A stretch of DNA of 64,000 nucleotides from Vreelandella zhuhanensis (lineage in GTDB: Bacteria > Pseudomonadota > Gammaproteobacteria > Pseudomonadales > Halomonadaceae). Both the position numbers and the translations under genes were made by a program. Location: contig NZ_WTKP01000011.1 in assembly GCF_009793355.1 (NCBI RefSeq), forward strand, positions 1-64,000. Direction: 5' to 3'. Below the pieces are notes generated by a model, which saw nothing but the letters and a program-made list of their open reading frames with translations, was not told the origin of the DNA and ran no database searches. Positions 58,002 to 64,000 of this stretch are shown here, piece after piece (position 1 is the first letter of the stretch; every line of letters starts with the position of its first letter).

Positions 58002-59189
58002 CTACTCAGTAGGGCGCAAGCGATAGAGCCCCCCTGAGGAGTGGTCGGTGAGTAGATAAATGGCGCCATCGGGACCTTGGCGTACATCCCGAATACGTCC
58101 AATCTCACCATCAAGAATCACTTCGCTCTCGATGATTTCGGCGTCTTCGACCACCAGTCTTTTGAGTTGCTCACTACGCAAACCGCCCGCCAACAAGTTG
58201 CCTTGCCAAGGGGCGAAGGCCTCATTTGTCGCCTCTGTCAGGCCCGAGGGGGCAAAGCGACCCTCGAACACATATGCCGGGTTGCGCATAGCGGGAAGGG
58301 AGTTGGCACCGATAGGTTCACGTGTGGAATAATCCAGCCCCAAGCTAACCTCCGGCCAGCCATAGTTTTCTCCGGCTTTTAGCAGGTTGATCTCGTCTCC
58401 TCCCAGGGGACCATGTTCACTTACCCAAGCCTGACCCTCATAGGTGACCACCATGCCTTGGATATTGCGGTGCCCCAGCGTATAGATTGCATCCAGGGTC
58501 TGCGGGTCTCGAGTAAACGGATTGTCGTCGGGGATACCGCCGTCGGCTGTCAGCCGCAGAACGCTACCCGCGGAATCGGAAGCATCTTGGGCGCGCTGGT
58601 CGTTGCCGCGATCCCCGATACTCATCAACAGGGTGTCATCGGGCAGCCAGGCCAAGCGTGAACCATAATGGTGGCGTGTGCCGGCCGCACGTTGCTGCTC
58701 GAACAGCAACTCAGGCTCACTCAATCGTTTATCGTCCAGCTGATCATCGCCCAGGCGTGCCCGGGAAAGCGCAGTAAGGGTGCCGCCGTTGACGGCTTTA
58801 CTCCAGGTAAAGTAGAGCCAGTCGTTTTGCTTGTCTTCTTGTTCACCTTCGCCGAATCGTGGATGCAAGGCGATATCCAGCAGGCCGCCCTGGCTCTGGC
58901 TGTTAACCCTGGGCAGGCCCTGGATAGCAGTCTTTTCACCTTCTTCAGTCACCAGGAGCAAGCGACCCGGGCGCTCGCTGATCAGAAAACGCCCGTCGGG
59001 AAGAAAGGCCAGCGACCAAGGGTGCTCTAGATCATCGGCGATGCGTTCCAGGCGAAGTTCCAGAAGCTCGGTGGATAGTTGGGGTTCGATCACTTCGGCA
59101 GCTGATAGCCAACCGCTGGATAACAGTGCGCCAACTGCTGCCGGCACGGTGACAGCTCTCGGATAAGCGAAGCGTAATGAGGGGGGCAT
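58002..59189 (-). CDS. PQQ-dependent sugar (aldose) dehydrogenase family protein
   Basis: 395 residues from the ATG at 59189 (GGGAG upstream). An N-terminal signal (AVTVPAAVGALLSSGWLSAA) precedes a six-bladed beta-propeller: LEHPWSLAFLPDGRFLISER, GGLLDIALHPRFG, LGHRNIQGMVVTYEGQAWVSEHGP and QGPDGAIYLLTD. The family includes soluble glucose dehydrogenase and the E. coli YliI aldose dehydrogenase and acts in the periplasm with PQQ. No PQQ synthesis genes are in the window. Ends 88 bases before the activator gene on the same strand. Confidence 0.9.
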   Translation of the reverse strand: MPPSLRFAYPRAVTVPAAVGALLSSGWLSAAEVIEPQLSTELLELRLERIADDLEHPWSLAFLPDGRFLISERPGRLLLVTEEGEKTAIQGLPRVNSQSQGGLLDIALHPRFGEGEQEDKQNDWLYFTWSKAVNGGTLTALSRARLGDDQLDDKRLSEPELLFEQQRAAGTRHHYGSRLAWLPDDTLLMSIGDRGNDQRAQDASDSAGSVLRLTADGGIPDDNPFTRDPQTLDAIYTLGHRNIQGMVVTYEGQAWVSEHGPLGGDEINLLKAGENYGWPEVSLGLDYSTREPIGANSLPAMRNPAYVFEGRFAPSGLTEATNEAFAPWQGNLLAGGLRSEQLKRLVVEDAEIIESEVILDGEIGRIRDVRQGPDGAIYLLTDHSSGGLYRLRPTE

Positions 59190-59281
59190 GGCAGGCTCCC
59201 GGCTTTGAAGGTCTCTTGTTCTGAAGATATTGAAATTCACTTGAGTCTAGCAGAGCCATTCAAAACCGGAGGTTGAGTTAC

Positions 59282-60157
59282 CTACATCAAAAGCGCCAAT
59301 AGAATAGGCAGATAGATCAGGGCCAATAAGGTGGAACAGAACACCAGGCTCGCGACGTAGGCCGGCTCACGTCCGGCGCGCTGGGCGAATAGATAGTTGA
59401 ACACGGCCACCGGCATGCTCATTTGCAGCACCAATACGCCTTGGGCCAAGGGCGACAGGCCCATCCAGCCACCGATCAACCAGGCGATGGTCGCCGCCAG
59501 GGGAATGCGTAGCAGGCTGAAACCGACCCCGGAACGCAAGCTTCTGACCTGAATGCTGGCCAATGACACCCCCAAGGTAATCAGCATCAAGGGAACGGTG
59601 AATCCCGACATCAAGTCTACGCTATTGGCCAGCCATAGAGGCAAGGTGGTGTCGGTCAGAAGCAGCCCCATGGCAATGGCAATCGCATAAACGATAGGCG
59701 TCTTGGCCAGTGCCTTGAAGGGATTGCCGCGGCTGGTGAACACCGTGCCCAGGGTGAACTGGAACAGAGCGACGGTCACCATGATGGTAATGCCATAGGC
59801 AAAGCCGGCACTACCGAAGGCGTAAAGCACCACCGGCAATCCCATGTTGCCCGTGTTGGGGTACATCATGGGCGCCAGCAGCACTCGCCAGTCGCGGCGT
59901 AACAGGCGAGCCACCAGAAAGGTGGCAGCGGCCATGGCGATGATCACCAAGGCGGTTGCCAGCATGGTTCGCCCGAAGCTCTCGGCATCGATTTCCGCAC
60001 CGGAAAGTGACGCCAGTACCAGCGCCGGGGTGCCGATGTTGAATACCAGCCGCGTTACGAATTCCACCGGGTAGGAGTGACCCAGGCGAATCCAGGAAAA
60101 CCCCAGCCCGGCACCGGCGAGCACTGGCGCCATCACGGCAAACAGTTCGGCAAGCAT
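59282..60157 (-). CDS. AEC-family (auxin efflux carrier-like) permease
   Basis: 291 residues with ten predicted helices. FNIGTPALVLASLSG and MYPNTGNMGLPVVLYAFG (the N-x-G-N-x-G-P crossover) are family signatures; FQFTLGTVFTSRG also conserved. Bacterial members carry malonate, malate or other organic acids; the substrate here is unknown. Divergent from the ABC exporter gene across 185 bases that show no clear promoter. Confidence 0.88.
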   Translation of the reverse strand: MLAELFAVMAPVLAGAGLGFSWIRLGHSYPVEFVTRLVFNIGTPALVLASLSGAEIDAESFGRTMLATALVIIAMAAATFLVARLLRRDWRVLLAPMMYPNTGNMGLPVVLYAFGSAGFAYGITIMVTVALFQFTLGTVFTSRGNPFKALAKTPIVYAIAIAMGLLLTDTTLPLWLANSVDLMSGFTVPLMLITLGVSLASIQVRSLRSGVGFSLLRIPLAATIAWLIGGWMGLSPLAQGVLVLQMSMPVAVFNYLFAQRAGREPAYVASLVFCSTLLALIYLPILLALLM

Positions 60158-60342
60158 GCTGCATCCTTGAAAAAAAGACCGTTATTGTGAGCAGTGAGCA
60201 ATGCCGGATGCAATAGATGTCTGTCTCAAGGAGACCGGCCGCACGTTATTGAGCCCATCGAAATTCTCGTGGATATCGACACTGCGGTGGTCGACGACTT
60301 TCGTTACACTCAGCGTCTCCAACGATAACCAAGGAATCCGTC

Positions 60343-62151
60343 GTGTCTTCATCTGCGCACAGTTTTCAGGCGTTAGTGCGGCTTTTGCGCTATGCCAAGG
60401 GCTACCGTCGCCGTATTACCGCTGCGACGCTCTGTTCGATCATCAACAAGCTATTCGATATCGCCCCGGAAATCCTGATTGGTGTCGCCATCGACGTGGT
60501 GGTCAACCAAGAGCAGAGCTTTGTGGCAAGCCTCGGGTTTGAGACGCCTCAACAGCAGATCACCATGCTGGCGGTGCTGACGTTTGTTATCTGGGCGGGG
60601 GAGTCGCTGTTCGAATACCTCTATCAGATTCTATGGCGCAACCTCGCTCAGCGCCTTCAAGCGAACATGCGCCAGGATGCCTACGAACATGCCCAGCGCC
60701 TGGACATGGCGTTTTTCGAATCGCGCAGTTCCGGACAGCTGGTCGCGACGATGAACGATGACGTTAATCAGCTGGAACGCTTTCTTGACGGTGGCGCCAA
60801 TTCGCTGATTCAGGTCGGGGTGACCGTGGTGGCGGTGGGGGCGGTGTTCTTCGTGCTTTCCCCGTTGATCGCCTTGCTGGCCTTTACCCCGATTCCCTTG
60901 ATCATCTGGGGAGCGTTCTACTTTCAGCGCAAGGCGGGGCCGCTGTACAGCGACGTGCGTGAAAAGGTCGGTGACCTGGCCGGGCGGCTGTCGAATAACT
61001 TGAGCGGTATCGCCACCATCAAGAGCTTTACCAGTGAAGCGCGGGAAGCCGAGCGTCTGCGCGAATCCAGCGAAGCCTATGTAGAGGCCAATCGACGGGC
61101 GATACAGGTGAGTTCGGCATTTATCCCGGTGATTCGCATGGCGATACTGGCGGGTTTTCTGGCGACGTTCACCGTGGGCGGGATGATGGCCTTGCGCGGT
61201 GACCTCAACGTGGGCGCCTATGGAGTACTGGTGTTTCTGACCCAACGCTTGCTGTGGCCGCTGACGGGTCTGGCTCAGGTGATCGACCTGTTCGAACGCG
61301 CCATGGCCAGTACCAAGCGGATACTGGATCTGCTGGAAGTGCCAATCACGATCAAGGACAACACGGACAGGCCGTTGGCCATGCCGGTGCGCGGTGAAGT
61401 GAGTTTCGAATCGGTCAGCTTTCGCTATGAAAGTAGTGGCGCCGGGGTGGAAGACGTCAGCCTGACAGTGCCCGCCGGCCACACCCTGGCATTGGTGGGT
61501 GCCACCGGCTCGGGCAAATCCACCCTGATGAAGCTGTTGCTGCGCTTTTATGACCCCAGCCATGGCCAGGTCCGGATCGATGGACAGCCCATCGACAGCG
61601 TCAGCCTGAATTCCTTGCGCCAATCGATCGGTCTGGTCAGCCAGGATGTGTATCTGTTCGAAGGCTCGATACGCGACAACATCGCTTACGGCAAACCCGA
61701 TGCCGACGACGCCGCTATTATTAACGCCGCCAAGACCGCCGAGGCGTGGAGCTTTATCGAGACCTTGCCCCAAGGGCTGGATACCGCAGTGGGCGAACGC
61801 GGCGTGCGGCTTTCCGGCGGCCAGCGCCAGCGGCTTTCCCTGGCGCGCGCCTTGCTCAAGGACCCGCCGATTCTGGTGCTAGATGAAGCCACTAGCGCGG
61901 TCGACAATGAAACAGAGGCGGCCATTCAGCGCTCTCTAAAGCGCATTGCCCATGACCGGACGGTGATCATGATCGCCCACCGGCTTTCCACCATCGTGGA
62001 GGCCGACGAAATCGTGGTGATCGACCAGGGCTGTGTGGCCGAGAGGGGCACCCATGCTGAACTGCTGGCCGAGAACGGCCACTACGCTGCGCAGTGGCGC
62101 GTACAGACGGGAAGGGCGCAAGCGGAGGATGTGGAGGCTTTTAGCGGTTAA
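60343..62151 (+). CDS. ABC exporter, fused membrane and ATPase domains
   Basis: 602 residues, MsbA-like layout. The transmembrane domain (about 1-320) has six helices; the nucleotide-binding domain (about 340-580) has ALVGATGSGKSTLMKLLLRF, QLRQSIGLVSQDVYLF-type Q-loop (SIGLVSQDVYLFEGSI), LSGGQRQRLSLARALL, ILVLDEATSAVDNETE and an IAHRLSTI switch. It works as a homodimer. Start is GTG at 60343 with AAGGAATCC. Substrate not predictable; drug or lipid export is typical. Confidence 0.9.
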   Translation: MSSSAHSFQALVRLLRYAKGYRRRITAATLCSIINKLFDIAPEILIGVAIDVVVNQEQSFVASLGFETPQQQITMLAVLTFVIWAGESLFEYLYQILWRNLAQRLQANMRQDAYEHAQRLDMAFFESRSSGQLVATMNDDVNQLERFLDGGANSLIQVGVTVVAVGAVFFVLSPLIALLAFTPIPLIIWGAFYFQRKAGPLYSDVREKVGDLAGRLSNNLSGIATIKSFTSEAREAERLRESSEAYVEANRRAIQVSSAFIPVIRMAILAGFLATFTVGGMMALRGDLNVGAYGVLVFLTQRLLWPLTGLAQVIDLFERAMASTKRILDLLEVPITIKDNTDRPLAMPVRGEVSFESVSFRYESSGAGVEDVSLTVPAGHTLALVGATGSGKSTLMKLLLRFYDPSHGQVRIDGQPIDSVSLNSLRQSIGLVSQDVYLFEGSIRDNIAYGKPDADDAAIINAAKTAEAWSFIETLPQGLDTAVGERGVRLSGGQRQRLSLARALLKDPPILVLDEATSAVDNETEAAIQRSLKRIAHDRTVIMIAHRLSTIVEADEIVVIDQGCVAERGTHAELLAENGHYAAQWRVQTGRAQAEDVEAFSG

Positions 62152-62162
62152 GTATAAAAGCC

Positions 62163-62753
62163 TTAGCGGTTGATCAGCAAGGCGTTCAACGTGACGGGCA
62201 CATGCTCATCGATTTGCTGGTAGCCCAGCAGCAACAGCACGGTGCGCACCGTGCTGTTCGCCATCAGCGCCCGGCCATCCATTGCCATAGGCTCGGCGTG
62301 AGTCACGCGTATCTCGTTCAAGCCTTCGCGGGTAAAGCGCAGCGGCACCGACTCTTGTTGGTTAACCAAATCGGACTGAACTTGAAACTCAAGCGTCTCA
62401 ACCAGCGATTCTCCAATATCCAAGGCGTCCAGTCGCTCAGGCGGCATTTGCGCGACCAGCGTGACCAAGGTGGTATTGGCCAACAGACCTACCCAGGGCG
62501 GCAGTTCGCCAAAGCGCTCCAGCATATCGGTTTGGCTCAGCTTTAACGGCAGGCGCAGGGTGCCGTCGCTGGATATATCGCCTTGTAGATCGCGCATTTG
62601 ATGGTGATGGGTTTGCGGTGCCTCGCCGTTCAACTGGGTAATGGATGCCTGTACCTGCGATTGGGCAGGGTCAAGCTGCCAGTCAGCGTGCACCGGAATC
62701 GCCAGTAGCAGCGGGATAAGAGCAATCAAGGCTTTCACAGTGCGTCTCCGCAT
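62163..62753 (-). CDS. YceI-family periplasmic protein
   Basis: 196 residues. Signal peptide (ALIALIPLLLAIPVHA) then a YceI-like lipocalin fold starting WQLDPAQSQVQASITQLNG. YceI proteins bind polyisoprenoid lipids such as ubiquinone-8; the partner here is unproven. The usual H-S sequence at the strand start (DxxHS) is replaced by AQSQ. Convergent with the ABC exporter. Confidence 0.8.
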   Translation of the reverse strand: MRRRTVKALIALIPLLLAIPVHADWQLDPAQSQVQASITQLNGEAPQTHHHQMRDLQGDISSDGTLRLPLKLSQTDMLERFGELPPWVGLLANTTLVTLVAQMPPERLDALDIGESLVETLEFQVQSDLVNQQESVPLRFTREGLNEIRVTHAEPMAMDGRALMANSTVRTVLLLLGYQQIDEHVPVTLNALLINR

Positions 62754-62865
62754 GAGGAATTACTCAAAAGACCCTTCTATCCACATAAAGTGCCGCAGTG
62801 ACATCAAGGTGGCGCAAGGGGGCTAGCCTCGACCCGCCACATTCGCTATGATATGCACGCTTTGC

Positions 62866-62942
62866 GGGCCTATAGCTCAGTTGGTCAGAGCAGGGGACTC
62901 ATAATCCCTTGGTCGTAGGTTCAAGTCCTACTGGGCCCACCA
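62866..62942 (+). tRNA. tRNA with CAU anticodon, probably tRNA-Ile2 (lysidine-modified)
   Basis: 77 bases including an encoded CCA. Acceptor GGGCCTA pairs with TGGGCCC (one G-U). D-arm GCTCAGTTGGTCAGAGC, anticodon arm GGGGACTCATAATCCCT with CAT at positions 34-36, T-arm GTAGGTTCAAGTCCTAC, discriminator A. The GGTTCAAGTCC T-arm and TTGGTC variable region resemble E. coli tRNA-Ile(CAU) more than elongator tRNA-Met. A TATGAT box lies at 62847. The following integrase makes it the likely attachment site of an element. Confidence 0.9.
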
Positions 62943-64000
62943 ATTAAATCAATTGGTTACAGAGATCAGAGCTTCTTTTCATCAGTGCTTGGTTGTCATT
63001 TGGTTGCCAATGCGCGGCAGGTTAGCAACCACACTGTCCCATCTTGTCGGGTCGGCGTGGGCATAGCGACTGGTCACCGTCAGCGATGAATGCCCCAGCA
63101 AATCCCTGATACTCGTTAGTGACTCCCCCTTGCTGGCAAGCAATGAAGCGTAGCAGTGCCGCATATCGTGAAAACGGATGTCCGGACGCCCAATGGCTTC
63201 TCGGGCTCTTTCAAACGCTCCCCTGACTCTGTCTCCCGTTGTGTCAAACGGTAAGCTTTCCATCAATGGGAGTGCTTCTTCTGAAAGCGGAATGACCCTG
63301 GGCTTGCCGTTTTTCGTCTGGTTGGGTTTGAGCATGATTCGACCGTTGTAGACGTTTCTCGGTTCCAGTGCCATCAGCTCACCCCGTCGCATCCCTGTCA
63401 GCATGGCCAGCAAAATCACCTTGCGTTCGACCTGATACCGCTCGGGTACGGCATCAAGCAGTTCGGCAAGCTCCAACTCGGAGAGATAGACGTGGCGTTC
63501 ATTTTTGGGTGAAGGCTTACGTAGCTTTCCGTCGAGTGGTAAGTCGATCCAGTCCCATTCTCGATACGATAGCGAAAGCACTCGCTTGACGACCTGAATC
63601 CGGTTGTTGATGGTTGACTGCGCCAATCCCTTCTCTTTGAGAGCTTTCTGCATCCTTCGTGTGGCATCCAGTAGTTCTTGGCCAATGATGATGCCAGGGG
63701 CATGTTCATCCATCCATCTGGCGACCAATAGAATGTGCTGTTTCTGGGAGCGAGCGTCGTATTCGCTGACCATCCGCTGCAGCCCCTCTGAGAAGGTGTA
63801 TTTGGGCTTACGGCCCATGACACCATTGAATTCATCTTCTTGGCGTTGAGCTTCTGCCTTTAATGCGTACTGCCTCGCTTCTCCTTCTGTGCGAAAAGTT
63901 CGCTGAGTACGTTGGCCGTTGACCCTTGCGCGGACAATCCACGTGTCACGGTCCTTTCTTTTTGAAACGTTGTATCCCATTTTCGATCCTCCTTCCGCTG
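62943..64000 (-). mobile_element. Left edge of a tRNA-inserted integrative element
   Basis: A tyrosine integrase gene lies immediately downstream of the tRNA, with its 3' end towards it. This is the usual arrangement of prophages and genomic islands using a tRNA 3' end as attachment core. The element would extend right, out of the window. The short palindrome CCAATT-AAATC-AATTGG at 62940-62956 begins in the tRNA tail. Confidence 0.6.
62982..63980 (-). CDS. Phage-type tyrosine site-specific integrase
   Basis: 332 residues. N-terminal arm-binding region (1-60; WIVRARVNGQRTQRTFRTEG), a core-binding SAM-like domain (about 65-160) and a catalytic domain with all residues: Arg in LLAMLTGMRRGELMALE, Lys in LKPNQTKNGKPRVIPLS, H-x-x-R in RFHDMRHCYASLLAS, His in DLLGHSSLTVTSR and the Tyr nucleophile in SRYAHADPTRW. 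AGGAGG precedes the ATG at 63980. It lies 39 bases from the tRNA. Confidence 0.92.
   Translation of the reverse strand: MGYNVSKRKDRDTWIVRARVNGQRTQRTFRTEGEARQYALKAEAQRQEDEFNGVMGRKPKYTFSEGLQRMVSEYDARSQKQHILLVARWMDEHAPGIIIGQELLDATRRMQKALKEKGLAQSTINNRIQVVKRVLSLSYREWDWIDLPLDGKLRKPSPKNERHVYLSELELAELLDAVPERYQVERKVILLAMLTGMRRGELMALEPRNVYNGRIMLKPNQTKNGKPRVIPLSEEALPLMESLPFDTTGDRVRGAFERAREAIGRPDIRFHDMRHCYASLLASKGESLTSIRDLLGHSSLTVTSRYAHADPTRWDSVVANLPRIGNQMTTKH

Noticed and set aside
57914..58114. 67-residue N-terminal extension of the sigma-54 activator as a sensory domain
   Set aside because: It overlaps the 3' end of the sugar dehydrogenase gene, has no domain features, and a plausible ribosome site lies at the shorter start.

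Overview
This 64 kb window looks like chromosomal core DNA of a moderately halophilic gammaproteobacterium, most likely a Halomonadaceae (Halomonas/Chromohalobacter-like) strain. The reasons are an enterobacterial-type HexR, the gammaproteobacterial clusters ftsB-ispD-ispF-truD-surE-pcm-DUF368-nlpD-rpoS and rpsU-dnaG-rpoD, an lptD gene divergent from amgK-murU as in pseudomonads, several compatible-solute transporters, and acidic low-complexity stretches typical of halophiles. The genus is inferred from gene order and protein resemblance; no database was searched.

Layout. 1-2550 is the end of an integrative island: a GmtY-like tyrosine recombinase and a GmtZ-like partner cut off by what looks like an IS3-family end at base 77. 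2.7-4.9 kb carries cfa and a tandem universal stress protein. 4.9-12.8 kb (minus strand) is a tightly packed run: aldehyde dehydrogenase, hybrid histidine kinase, REC-GGDEF-EAL protein, hexR and an MFS transporter. 12.9-23.6 kb (plus) holds a FemAB/GNAT-like protein, the ftsB-to-rpoS cluster, alr and an LpxL-type acyltransferase. 23.6-26.8 kb (minus) holds amgK, murU, yhfA and speD. 26.8-34.5 kb (plus) is lptD-surA-pdxA-rsmA-apaG-apaH-cca, followed by folB-folK (minus), plsY (plus) and tsaD (minus). 37.3-41.7 kb is the macromolecular synthesis operon rpsU-dnaG-rpoD. 41.8-50.6 kb contains a small membrane protein, formaldehyde detoxification (adhC-fghA), mtgA, an EAL protein, an EamA permease, a DUF4168 protein and a DUF294/exonuclease pair. 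50.7-57.9 kb is an osmoprotectant block: a BCCT carrier with a Usp protein, a ProVWX/OpuA-type importer, an acidic lipoprotein and a sigma-54 activator. 58-62.8 kb has a PQQ-type sugar dehydrogenase, an AEC permease, an ABC exporter and a YceI protein. 62.87-64 kb is a CAU tRNA followed by an integrase that starts a second integrated element.

Working together: many genes serve the envelope (lptD, surA, lpxL, plsY, cfa, mtgA, nlpD, DUF368, murU/amgK) and stress survival (rpoS, two Usp proteins, betaine uptake, formaldehyde detoxification).

Most interesting points: a SurA that lacks both parvulin domains and has a duplicated start region; the opu / acidic lipoprotein / sigma-54 activator locus with a shared inverted-repeat site; the truncated Gamma-Mobile-Trio-like island end; the signalling-metabolism gene chain ending in hexR; and direct repeats in the rpoS leader.
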